From Cotesia glomerata (Eukaryota; Arthropoda; Insecta; Hymenoptera; Braconidae): 64,000 bases of DNA. The stretch is from NCBI RefSeq assembly GCF_020080835.1, contig NC_058166.1:3534001-3598000 (forward strand), in the 5' to 3' direction. Shown here one piece after another: positions 24,805-33,906 of this stretch (position 1 is the stretch's first letter; each line of letters opens with the position of its first letter). The position numbers and the translations under genes were made by a program. Below the pieces are notes generated by a model. The model made no database searches and was not told the DNA's origin. It was given only the letters and a program-made list of their open reading frames with translations.

Positions 24805-25579
24805 CACGGAAAAAAGTAAACTGTAATATTTACTCGGATTCCGGTTAATTTTTATAGTTTCAAACAGTAAAGCGGACATCCAGGTGGCAAAAATATAAAT
24901 ATTACAGAACTTAATATAGAAAGTATACAAGTCACAATTTATAATTTAATATCCAAAATAAGTGATTAGTAGCTGTCACTATAGTAAATAACGACTCTTT
25001 CATCTTAAAAAATTACAGTTTCAAACAGTAAAAATTGCCATTTCAATATATAGTCCATATTATGAGGAGAAAGGGAACTTAGATGAAAGAGAAGGGGGTC
25101 TCATTCTGGGAGAATTTAATATTGGAAACAGTAAAAATTATACTTTTAAAATATACATTTTACAAGTCCAAGAAAGTCAATAATTACAGTTTGATTTTTA
25201 GCGTTTCGTTTAAAATTTATACCATTTTACTTTGTAAATATTGACGTTGCTTGTATTAGAAATTTACTAACTTTATTTTATATTTTTTCCATATCATAAG
25301 ATCATTTTTTAGGTACCAAATGATAAATATCAAAAAATATCAAATACGCCTGAATTCTTAATTATTATACTTAAACATTTTAGACATTTACAAAGCGAAT
25401 ATTACTGTTTGAAATAGTATTTTCTTCCATGTAAAGAGTAAATTGTAAAGTTTAAATGATAAATATTATAAAGTGAAAAGTAAAATCACGATTTTACTGT
25501 TTGAAATGGTAATTTTTAGCAGTTGATCATTACTTATTATAAATCGACTATTATTTATTACAGTTTACTTTTTTCCGTG
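24805..25579. mobile_element. MITE, CACGGAAA family, copy 2 (clean ends)
   Basis: 775 bp with 22-bp inverted ends beginning CACGGAAAAAAGTAAACTG, flanked by TA on both sides. It interrupts one unit of the tandem repeat; the unit resumes at 25582. It encodes nothing. Confidence 0.88.
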
Positions 25580-25754
25580 TAGGTAAATTAATTTTAACCG
25601 AATCAATATATGGTTTTCCAGTGACGTTATTCTGAAATAATAACATGGCAACTAACTATGAGTAATTTACTAAAAATATATTTTAACTTGAAACAAGTAT
25701 GTAATTTAGGTAAATTGCGTTCATCAATGATTAATATTTATAGGAAAAGGATCT

Positions 25755-25789
25755 TATAAATACCGAATCATGTAAAACGATCTTTCAGT
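25755..25789 (+). promoter_or_regulatory. TATA box and arthropod initiator of the split PTP gene
   Basis: TATAAATA at 25755-25762 is followed by the insect initiator word TCAGT at 25785-25789, a spacing of 30 bases from TATA to initiator. The start codon is at 25855, so the leader would be about 68 bases and uninterrupted. This is a textbook insect core promoter placed correctly for the gene. Confidence 0.75.
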
Positions 25790-25854
25790 CGACTGCAAAA
25801 CGTCCTCAAATCAATCCAAACTTTTCATAAATCAATAATTGATCCTGTATTAAA

Positions 25855-26086
25855 ATGGGTTGTTTTAATTCGAAAACTCTAAGCCGTAAAAGCTTATTAA
25901 AATTATTTGAGAAGAATAACGCAGCTGCAATTATTTACGGTGAATACCGAAAAATAATGGGCATGGATCTGAGTGGATTTCTACGTCTTTCTGCATCTAT
26001 TGAAATCTTCCAAGGAAGCCAACGTGAAGAAGAAGAAGAGCTCTTCGAACACAGCCGCGTTAATTTGTCCAATGGAATGGGCTTAT
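25855..26086 (+). pseudogene. PTP gene, 5' part (split by DIRS element)
   Basis: About 77 codons from ATG 25855. The N-terminus MGCFNS fits the myristoylation pattern MGxxxS and carries Cys3, which could be palmitoylated, suggesting membrane attachment (inference). The conserved EHSRV stretch that precedes the phosphotyrosine-loop region of PTPs is the last recognisable motif. The frame then enters the DIRS left end at about 26087 and stops at once. The rest of the domain continues at 30923 on the same strand. This is a bracovirus/wasp-type PTP by overall layout and lack of introns, but it cannot be expressed as a whole protein. Confidence 0.85.
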
Positions 26087-26290
26087 ATTGATCGATCAAG
26101 CGAGCCCGCCGAAGGCGGGCGAAGCTCGATCGTAATTATACGTCGCGTCTCGTTCTCGATGATTATATAATTGATTACTTGTAGTACTGTCAAGTACGAG
26201 TCAACTACACAACTTTTAGCGTTTAAATTCAAAAACTTTTCCCGCCCGCTAACTCCGCTACGCGGCGCTCAACCATCATGGCGTCATAAT
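26087..26290. repeat. DIRS terminal repeat, left (3' side) with extension
   Basis: From about 26141 to 26290 it is the near-exact reverse complement of 30770-30916 (shared words include CTAACTCCGCTACGCGGCGC and AACTTTTAGCGTTTAAATTC). The outermost 50 bases, GATCGATCAAGCGAGC and the hairpin GCCCGCCGAAGGCGGGC, are an extension absent from the right end. Confidence 0.9.
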
Positions 26291-26394
26291 TTCAGAGTGT
26301 TAATCTTTGTTTATTAATAAGAATGTTATCCTGGTTTGATGATTACCGGGCTTAGTAAAGAATGGGTTTTAGAATAACAATGGGTGGGAGGTAA

Positions 26395-26515
26395 TCATCT
26401 TCGAACGAGACGCGACGTATATGATCGAGCTTCGCCCGCCTTCGGCGGGCTCGCTTGATCGATCAATTATACTTGCGTCTCGTTCTCGATGATTATATAA
26501 TTGATTACTTGTAGA
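26395..26515. repeat. DIRS internal complementary region
   Basis: 26395-26465 is the reverse complement of the element's outermost left end, and 26466-26515 is the reverse complement of its outermost right end. The two are joined as they would be across a circle junction. This is the template feature by which DIRS elements are thought to complete their ends. Confidence 0.88.
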
Positions 26516-26588
26516 TGTTTAGAGAATCAGATAACATTTTATTATTATTTTTTATTATTTTTTTTTTTTTTTTTTAATACAGAAAAAT

Positions 26589-27500
26589 TTACGTATTTTT
26601 ATTTATGATTGTATTAGCAAAAGAATCACTTGCAGGCTGTATTGGACGATTATAAAAACGGGCGAAGACCGTTGATCCAGCAGACCAACCGGCGGTTCTT
26701 CTGATCGTGTCCACATCCAAACCTTGTTTACAAGCTTTAGAAACTGCCGCGTGCTTTACACTATAAGCAGTGAAGGTGTTAATATCTATTCCTGCTTTCT
26801 CAAGTAGCGACTTGATCCAATGACTGATAGTTTGTGCAATTGCCGGTTTATGGGGTTTTATTGTTGAGATAAAAAGTTTATCTGAGTTAGACCTCAGGTT
26901 TTCAGTTCTCTCCAGGTATTTTAGCATGATTGATGCTACACAGAGTTTTTCTCTTTCTTTAAAGAAAGGTACCGTCAAGATTGGTTGCTCTTTTCCAGGT
27001 CTTGAAGTTTTTATAAGATCTGGTATTTTAATGCTTAAACCTGTGGATGATCTTGTAATATCTTTAATATTGATGAGAGCCAGTGTTTGCATCCTATGCG
27101 CAGTAATCAGTATAAGAAGAGTAGTTAGTATTTCTGACAACTCTTTCAGCCGCAACTTATTAATATCTTCAATAGTTTCAACATAGGTGAGCACCTGTTC
27201 TGTGTTCCAAGTCTCCGCATATTTTGGTCTTGTTGGCCTTTTTTTAAAGGTACCCCTGATGAATCGTGAAATCATAACGTCCTTTGAGAGATTGTTCTGT
27301 GAAATCAGAGATATCGCTGCTCTTGTTGAGTTTATGGTCCCATATTTTGCTCCTTTACTAAATCTATCCGCCAAGAATTTTATGACATCAGTGTTTTGAG
27401 GATTAAAGGCATCTATTCTTTCTTGGTCTGCAAAAAACAGCCACTTTTTCAGGCAGCCTTCATATTGCTTGACTGTAGACTCTGTTATGGAGTCTAACAT
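26589..27500 (-). CDS. DIRS tyrosine recombinase (integrase)
   Basis: 303 codons, full length for a DIRS recombinase. It would cut and join the element's circular DNA into the genome. Catalytic region: Arg136 in TAHRMQTL (box I), the box II region at YSVKH (246-250), Trp272 in AGWSAG, and nucleophile Tyr283 in RFYNRP. Box II is usually HxxR in this superfamily; here the aligned residues are Tyr246 and Lys249, which is unusual and may weaken or alter catalysis. The start codon overlaps the RT stop (TAATG), so translation probably depends on re-initiation after the RT frame. Confidence 0.92.
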   Translation of the reverse strand: MLDSITESTVKQYEGCLKKWLFFADQERIDAFNPQNTDVIKFLADRFSKGAKYGTINSTRAAISLISQNNLSKDVMISRFIRGTFKKRPTRPKYAETWNTEQVLTYVETIEDINKLRLKELSEILTTLLILITAHRMQTLALINIKDITRSSTGLSIKIPDLIKTSRPGKEQPILTVPFFKEREKLCVASIMLKYLERTENLRSNSDKLFISTIKPHKPAIAQTISHWIKSLLEKAGIDINTFTAYSVKHAAVSKACKQGLDVDTIRRTAGWSAGSTVFARFYNRPIQPASDSFANTIINKNT

Positions 27501-29525
27501 TATTTCCGCTGCTTCGTTTGAAATTCCTTTTCTGATGAAAGCTTGCCTGATAATTTGCCGACCATTAGAGATAATTTGCGAGCAAGTGGATGATTCTGTT
27601 GCCTGAAAGGAGATTGCAATAAATTAATTTTTGGTTCAAAAATTAGAGGTGGCTGACATAGGATAGAGGTAAACAGGGGATACCACGGCTGTGCAGGCCA
27701 ATGTGGTACAATTAGAACTCCCGAAGCTTTATCATTAATTATTTTTCTTAAAGCTGGTAATATAAGGGCAAAAGGTGGAAATGCATAAAACCTTTCACTC
27801 CTCCATGAGAAAGTAAATGCATCTACTAACTCTGCGTCCGGGTCCGGATAGCGCGAACAGAACCTTGAGCATTTTTTGTTAACGCGAGAACCAAAAAGAT
27901 CGATTGAGAAAGGGCCATAACAACCTAAGACTTTTTGAAAGGCAGTTTGTGACAATTCCCATTCAGTATCCAGATTTACTTGTCTGGAAGCTCTATCAGC
28001 TTCGACATTTAGCTTTGACGGAATATAAGAAGCTACCACCCAAATATTCCTACTCTCGCACCATTGCCAGATACTCCTTGCTAGCTCGCTAAGCCCTGGG
28101 TATTTAATTCCTCCCGCTTTATTAATATACGCTATTGCCGTTGTATTATCAATACGGAGTAATATTTCACAGTCGCGAGCCTCTGAGGCAAAACATTTAA
28201 GTGCAAAAAAGGCTGCTAGAAGCTCTAAATGGTTAATATGTAATTTTTGATCTTCCGGGCTCCAGAAACCGTGTGTCACATTTCCCTGTGATTCTGCACC
28301 CCAACCAGTTCTAGAAGCATCAGAACTGATGACTAGGCTGTAATTTTGGTTTTTTATCCTACTACTTGTTTTCGAGATATTTCTTTTCCACCAGAGTACA
28401 TCTTCGAATACAGTCTCGTTTAGTTTCATAGATCCCTCAAAGTCATTATTATTTACTAACAATGCCAACCATTTTGCTCTCTCAAGTCTTTTGCAAAATA
28501 CTTTACCATATTCTACTCCTGGGGAACAAGCCACTAAAATTCCTATTACATGAGCAATTGTCCTAATTTTATAGTTTCTATGGGGTTCTATGTCTCTTAG
28601 GAGCGAGATTACCTGAGATCTCTTTTTGGATGTTGGTTCAACTCGATATTTTTGCGAGTCTAAAACAAAACCAAGGTACTTACAGCTCCTGCAAGGAGTA
28701 ATTTGGCTCTTAGAATAATTTATTATAAATCCTAAGGATTCTAGAAATTCGATGGTGTATTCTACATTCGTTTGACATGACTCAAAAGAATTCCCTATAC
28801 ACAAGATATCATCCAAGTAAATCACTGATATGAACCCCCGAGATCTGAGCTTATTAACCACTGGCTTCATAATTTTAGTAAAAATATATGGACTAGTTGA
28901 TAAGCCGAAAGGTAGGCAGGTAAATTGGTACAGCTGGCCCTTAAATCTAAACCTAAGAAATTTTTACTAGCTTTGTCTACCGGTACTAAGAGATAGGCGT
29001 CTTCTACATCAATACTTGCCATAAAAGCATTTTTATCTAGCAAGTTTCTTGCTGATCTTAGGTCCTCCATTTTAAAATGTGACGTTTGAATAAACTCATT
29101 AAGTCTTTTAAGATTAATTATGAACCTATCTGACCCATCTGGCTTAGGGACTAAAAAGTAAGTTGAAACAAATTGACCTTCATCTTCCGTGCAAGCTTCT
29201 ATAGCTTGCTTTGAAACTAACTTTTGTATTGCAAGTTCAACCCTAGCCTGTTCTTCTGGAGACCATGTAGGTTCCAGAGGCTCGGAAGTTTGAAAAGGGA
29301 CATTCTCAAAAGAAATATTACAGCCTTCAATGCAGTTCAGAATAAACTTATCCTCAGTTACCTTTTTCCACTGTCCAGCAAAATATTTTAGTCGACCTGC
29401 TATTTTATTTACCTTACTAGAATCCTCGTTACCCCTGGTATCTACTTCTTCCTCGACGTCTGACCCCTGTCGGTATTGGTTCTCTGCGCTGGTCTCGATG
29501 ATGTTGCCGGAACTCGGTGTCGGTA
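27500..29525 (-). pseudogene. DIRS reverse transcriptase / RNase H, one frameshift
   Basis: The frame opens inside the end of gag near 29525 and runs without a stop to about 28960, including the early RT blocks (a SIDVEDAY stretch). There a one-base shift in an A-run changes frame. The rest (28950-27500) holds RT YLDD (residues 18-21 of the 456-codon piece from 28870), RNase H with Asp184, Glu216, Asp241 and Asp292, then a C-terminal domain with an IDLFGSRVN stretch like the methylase-like domain of DIRS/PAT elements. It has no ATG of its own near the 5' end, so it is probably expressed by overlap with gag. Confidence 0.9.
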
Positions 29526-30296
29526 ATTCACGCCCGTGAATTTCCTCGAAAAGAGGGAGCCCACCTGCCTGGATCTCGCAGGTGGGCCTCTCCCGTTTCC
29601 CTGAGCAAAAACTTTACTAGCTGGCTTTTTAGCTATTGGTTTATCAGTTGCCTTTAATGTAGAGGCAGCTTTAACTATAGCTTTGGCCTCTTTAACCTGT
29701 TCGGTTAACTTTTGACCATACAGCCACTCGTCTGATACACTGGCATCAAGAGTAGGCTTAAGGTCCTTGTCTAATGTTGGCGTAATAAAAGATTTTCTAG
29801 CCTCCGACTGCTGGTGAAAAATATCTGATAGGATCTTTCCCGTATCCCAGAGATGTTGTAACAGAAGTGTCTGGTTGACTGGTTCTGTTGAGACTTCTGT
29901 CAGCATGGAGACTGCTGCACTCAGGGATGACAGTGCTGTTCCTACGCAGCTCTGTGTCTGCTTGAAGTGTTCATCTCGTTTTTTAGCAATCTCAGTAAGG
30001 TGACGCTGTACCTCGAGATTGACTTTTGGTGCCTCAGTAACGAATTCACCATCTCTGGGATATTTCTTGAGAAGTTCTTTTCTAACTTCTTCTGAAATAC
30101 CTTTTTCCATCCAGCCCTTCCACCATTTCTTAAGTTTCTCGTTAACTTTTACCTGACAGCCTGAGTCTGTGATTTCTTCGCCTAGTACTTCCAGAAGTTC
30201 ATCATCTAGTTCCGGGTAGTCCTCTTCAATTGTAACTTCACCATCCTCTATATCTTTGTCATCAGTTTCATGATGAAACATAATGCCTTGTATCAT
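29442..30296 (-). CDS. DIRS Gag-like protein, main part
   Basis: 284 codons from ATG 30296. An acidic N-terminus (residues 10-40) is followed by a helical region containing a RDEHFKQTQSCVGTALSSL stretch typical of DIRS first-frame proteins, and a basic, Arg-rich C-terminus suited to nucleic-acid binding. It overlaps the start of the RT frame by about 80 bases. It may be spliced to the Arg/Ser-rich exon at 30457-30681. Confidence 0.8.
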   Translation of the reverse strand: MIQGIMFHHETDDKDIEDGEVTIEEDYPELDDELLEVLGEEITDSGCQVKVNEKLKKWWKGWMEKGISEEVRKELLKKYPRDGEFVTEAPKVNLEVQRHLTEIAKKRDEHFKQTQSCVGTALSSLSAAVSMLTEVSTEPVNQTLLLQHLWDTGKILSDIFHQQSEARKSFITPTLDKDLKPTLDASVSDEWLYGQKLTEQVKEAKAIVKAASTLKATDKPIAKKPASKVFAQGNGRGPPARSRQVGSLFSRKFTGVNYRHRVPATSSRPAQRTNTDRGQTSRKK

Positions 30297-30456
30297 AGAT
30301 ATTATTCGTGTGGAATAAGCCTATCAGAAAGTATATATAAATATATATGAATATAGATATATAACTATTGTTCGTATGGAACTAGGTTAGGCTCGTGTGG
30401 AGCTACCTCGTACGACCTTCGTATGGAAGGTATATTCATTTTGGATTTATTGGAAT

Positions 30457-30681
30457 TTAATCATGTTTAATTAAATTATTTTTACCTTTTAGTGCTTGAA
30501 TTTCTATATTAGGTGCCTTATTGGCGGTCTTTTGGACCTCGATGAGTTCAGCAATAGACTTTGCCATTGCGGTTATTTGTTGTTGTAAGTCTCGCTTTGA
30601 GATTTTTGGTGATCTACTGCGATCTCTTGAAGTCGAGTGAGATCTTCTAGGTGAACGAGATCTCTTTCTCGATTTTCCCAT
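30457..30681 (-). CDS. DIRS Gag N-terminal exon (Arg/Ser-rich)
   Basis: 74 codons beginning MGKSRKRSRSPRRS with repeated RSRSP words, then a short predicted coiled coil (residues 31-50). DIRS Gag proteins often start this way. The word AAAG-GTAAAA at about 30485 could be a splice donor leading to an acceptor at about 30285 (ACAAG-GC), which would join in frame to the main Gag part. The splice is a guess; the two parts might also be separate proteins. Confidence 0.6.
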   Translation of the reverse strand: MGKSRKRSRSPRRSHSTSRDRSRSPKISKRDLQQQITAMAKSIAELIEVQKTANKAPNIEIQALKGKNNLIKHD

Positions 30682-30769
30682 GATCGAAAGTTATTTAATT
30701 TATTTAAAATGAAATAAATAACAGCGATTTTTATTTTACGCATCCGTTGTCGTTGACACAACAAAACAA

Positions 30770-30922
30770 TATGACGCCATGATGGTTGAGCGCCGCGTAG
30801 CGGAGTTAGCGGGCGGGAAAAGTTTTTGAATTTAAACGCTAAAAGTTGTGTAGTTGACTCGTACTTGACAGTACTACAAGTAATCAATTATATAATCATC
30901 GAGAACGAGACGCAAGTATAAT
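30770..30922. repeat. DIRS terminal repeat, right (5' side)
   Basis: The reverse complement of 26141-26290, ending GACGCAAGTATAAT. The flanking PTP coding sequence resumes immediately after it. Confidence 0.9.
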
Positions 30923-31582
30923 ATCCCTACTAACGCAAGCTACATCGACGGCTTTAAGGATCCTCAAGCTTACATCGTAACAAGGACTCCCAATTCGGAA
31001 ACCACAGCTTACAATTTTTGGAGGATGATATGGCAGCACCGAACCGAAGTCATCGTCATGCTTGATTACCCTAGAGAAAATCAGTTTTCCGCTTTGTTTT
31101 GGAATTCAAATGAAGAGTCATTGCTCTAATTTGGAAAGCTGAGCATCAAGAAATTCAGAGCTTATCAGAACCATTTAAGTTTTGAGATCTTCAGAATACT
31201 TATAACACATGAAGATGGAGCTACGTTGTATGTGAACTACTTTTTATTCAAGAACTGGCAGCGACAAGATTTCTCGCCCTCAGAATATGACGTACTAGAT
31301 CTAATCTTCATGGTGGGTCTTTATAACAAATCGGTAGTAACGCCAGAGGCTCTAAAAGGCTATAAGAGTCCTATAGTAGTTCACTGTAGTAACGGATTGC
31401 AGCGATCCATGGTGTTTTGCGCTGTCAATATAGGTATATCATCTATTTCAAAGAGAGGTAAAGTAAATTTATACTCTATAGTTTCGAATCTGAGAAAGCA
31501 AAGGTATAATTGCTTGTACGACGCAAACGACTATGACTTGTGTTACTCTCTTTTATATTACTATTGTATGTATTATATGTAA
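30923..31582 (+). pseudogene. PTP gene, 3' part (split by DIRS element)
   Basis: About 220 codons continuing the phosphatase domain begun at 25855. NASYIDGF, the phosphotyrosine-recognition region that follows YIN in PTPs, is at 30932; FWRMIW is at about 31019; the catalytic loop HCSNGLQRS is intact at about 31381. An in-frame stop lies at 31129 (ESLL-stop-FGKL). The general-acid loop, normally WPD, reads WQR here, so the domain had lost a catalytic residue as well. The C-terminus ends at TAA 31582. Whether the DIRS insertion or the point changes came first cannot be told from one copy. Confidence 0.88.
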
Positions 31583-31683
31583 ACAAATGTTATTTTTTTT
31601 TATTTATTCATTTACGGTCACTTTAGATCACCTAGATTGTTAACGACCGCGCGTACAAATTTATACTCTGTTTATAGCATGTA

Positions 31684-31906
31684 CACAGAAAAAAAATTAA
31701 CTTGATTCAAGAGAAAAATTCTTGAACCAAGAATATAATTTTGAAGAGGGTAATTTTCTTGAATCAAGACGAAAAATTATTGAATTAAGTAAAATTTCCT
31801 TAAATTAAGAAAAATTTTCTTAAATCAAGAATTTTTCTACTCAAACCAAGAATATTAAGCTCTTCAAAAATATATACTTGATTCAAGAACATTTTTTTTT
31901 CTGTGT
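31684..31906. mobile_element. MITE, short CACAGAAAA family (intact)
   Basis: 223 bp with ends CACAGAAAAAAAA and TTTTTTTTCTGTG and TA on both sides. The inside is a chain of CTTGATTCAAG and TCAAGAAA words. Relatives: 1695-1875 and 36511-36612 (both truncated). Confidence 0.88.
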
Positions 31907-32073
31907 ATATGTTAACAGCATTCAGCCTCAATTTCTCTATAGTGAAGTTCAGCCATAGATAAATTAGTTTAAGATTTAGTTGTAGTAATCTAATTATTAG
32001 TTAAGAGTTTTCAATCTATACGTAGATATATAAATCTATGGTTGTGTAATGAACATGTAAAAGTTTTGTTAAA

Positions 32074-32298
32074 TCTATACTAATATTATAAAGAGGAAAA
32101 ATTTGATTGTTTGTTTGTTTGTTTGTTTGCATTGGATAGGCTCCAAAACTACTGAACCGATTTGAAAAATTCTTTCACTGTTGGAAAACTACACTATTCC
32201 CGGCTGTCAAATCATGGGGTTACATAGGCTATCATATATTATGAATAATTCGAAAATTTTTGTTAGATACCCGTGCGAAGCCGGGGCGAACTGCTAGT
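32074..32298 (+). mobile_element. Short non-autonomous Helitron
   Basis: 225 bp starting TCTATACTAATATTATAAAG and ending CTAGT, with the hairpin CCCGTGCGAAGCCGGGG eight bases before the end: the three hallmarks of a Helitron. It encodes no protein. It sits in the PTP 3' flank between GTTAAA and ATCTAATAAAATTAAG; other flank copies have no insert there. Confidence 0.88.
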
Positions 32299-32489
32299 AT
32301 CTAATAAAATTAAGACTTCAATATGTAACTTTTTTTATTATCCTTTCTTAATAACCCTTTCATTTGCAAATTATTTAGAACTTTCCTCTACTTTTTTATT
32401 GAAACTAAGAGTTTCAAAAACTTTAATGGATAGGATTTTAGACTACCATGAGTCTGTTTGTTTTCAAAAGTTTCATAAGGAAACTCATA

Positions 32490-32690
32490 CATAGTAAAAA
32501 ATTTTTCGTCATTTTGTAGAGTGTTAAAATTTGTATGTTGAATATTACACTTTAGTGAGTAGAATTTAACATTCTAGTGCGTTAAATCATCAAATCAACA
32601 CATGAGAATGTTAAATTCTATACACTAGAGTGTAATATTCAACACACAAATTTTATCACTCTACACAATGACGAAACATTTTTTACTGTG
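32490..32690. mobile_element. MITE, CA(C/T)AGTAAAAAAT type
   Basis: 201 bp flanked by TA. The inverted ends run more than 30 bases (CATAGTAAAAAATTTTTCGTC at left) and the element folds almost completely, with GTGTAATATTCAACA words in both arms. Confidence 0.85.
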
Positions 32691-32692
32691 TA

Positions 32693-33344
32693 TATATGCC
32701 AATCATATACCAAGTTTATGAAGGGTTGAATTAAAAAAAAAAAAAAAATCAAAAAAGTAAGACTAAATTGCTTTATTAATTTTTAATTATACTTAAACTC
32801 GACGTGCCATCAGACGATATAACAATTATTATAACAATAATTAAGAATAATTATAAGTCCTTAGCCGTACAATGAGTTTATAATTCTACAAAATCTGCAT
32901 AGTACGATCATTGATGTACCAGAAAGTGCAACAAGACACGGTGTACATAAATGTAATAACTAAGACCTGGAAAGCTGAAGTTTCTTTGTTGTCATCCTCA
33001 ATGCAACTGATGGTATCGATACGGTCTTCTTAACTACAGCTTCGCAACAACAGTTATCTATTCGCTCTGAGTGAAGCCATGGTAGGGGAAATGAAATCGA
33101 CTGAAGCGTTCGCAGTGGTTACTTTCGGAGTTACGGGAGGCTATTATTCCTAAAATTATAAGCAAGTACACGTGGAAGTATTTATTTTGTTTTAATTTTA
33201 ATAAATTAAAAAAAAATGAGACACCAGAGTTGTTGTGTCTTAAAAAATACCAGCAGAAATATTTACTGCATTCTTTTTTATTTTTTATCATTATACGTAC
33301 TTGTTGTTGATTCGTTTAACTAAAAAACAAAACTGCAATTATTA
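32693..33344. other. Intergenic DNA, possible unreadable PTP relic
   Basis: No supportable gene. A stretch near 32988-33020 resembles the DNA of a PTP catalytic loop but is broken in every frame. A minus-strand 77-codon frame at 33058-33291 has no recognisable motif. Confidence 0.4.
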
Positions 33345-33864
33345 CACTGATAAAAGGATTTATTAACTATTAATAATTTAATTTATTTGAAGACAATTAT
33401 TTAATTTATTAAACTTTAATAAATATTTTTTAACATTCAATAAATATTTATTTGGTAGGAAAGTACATTTATTAATAGTTAATAACTATTTATTAATAGT
33501 TAACGAATATTTATTAACAGTTAATAAATATTTTGTTGAGTGAATTTGTTTTGCTTGTAATATCATATGATATGAAGATTTCTTATAAACAAAAATCATT
33601 TTTATAAATTATTTGTATTAATTATATTACATTATAATAACGTTTATTGTAAAATACCGAATTCTATCATAGCTCATAATTATCTTTTGTATTTATAAAT
33701 ATTAAAAAGGTTAATTTATTTAGTGAATTGAATTATTATCATGTATTCCAGCTATAGGATTATAAAAAGTGTCAAAAGAAAATGCTATTTTTGCTTTTGA
33801 TTTTAAATAAATATTTGCTAACAGTTAAAAAATATTCATTAACAAACAAATCCTTCTATCGGTG
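33345..33864. mobile_element. MITE, CACTGATAAAAGG family
   Basis: 520 bp flanked by TA, ends CACTGATAAAAGGATTTATT and AAATCCTTCTATCGGTG. The inside holds several TTTATTAATAGTTAATAA words. It lies just downstream of the minus-strand PTP gene at 33907. Confidence 0.85.
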
Positions 33865-33906
33865 TATAAAATTGTCACATATTTTTTATAACTTTTTTTT
33901 TTACAA

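Larger units (their letters stand above)
24035..25720 (+). repeat. Tandem repeat (about 165-190 bp units) upstream of a PTP gene
   Basis: At least three and a partial fourth unit share the order TATATTTTAAATTGGAACAA, TTTATTAAATTC, ACAATATATGACG, TTTTCCAGTGACGT and CTGAAATAAT. One unit is opened at 24180 by a retro-tail insertion and another at 24805 by a MITE. The array lies directly 5' of the PTP promoter at 25755. Confidence 0.75.
26087..30922 (-). mobile_element. DIRS-type tyrosine-recombinase retrotransposon
   Basis: A 4.84-kb element read on the minus strand. The order is 5' inverted terminal repeat (30770-30922), Gag, RT/RNase H, tyrosine recombinase, internal complementary region (26395-26515), then 3' inverted terminal repeat with an extension (26087-26290). 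The outer ends are ATT and AAT, with no target duplication that I can see, as expected for circle-mediated DIRS integration. It splits a PTP gene. The RT frame has a single frameshift, so this copy is probably inactive unless that is a sequencing error in a short A-run. Confidence 0.92.
31590..32489 (+). repeat. PTP 3' flank, copy 2, with two insertions
   Basis: Collinear with 22681-22990 and with the flanks at 34848, 38000 and 39040 once a MITE (31684-31906) and a Helitron (32074-32298) are removed. It resumes after the Helitron with AATAAAATTAAG, a likely polyadenylation signal, and GCAACTTTTTTTATT-like sequence. Confidence 0.8.

Noticed and set aside
30560..30900. Minus-strand 104-codon frame over the DIRS right end
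   Set aside because: It overlaps the Arg/Ser-rich Gag exon in another frame and the terminal repeat; a shadow frame.
32985..33060. Possible PTP catalytic-loop relic
   Set aside because: DNA similarity to the loop at 38.8 kb is short and every frame is broken; kept only as a remark.
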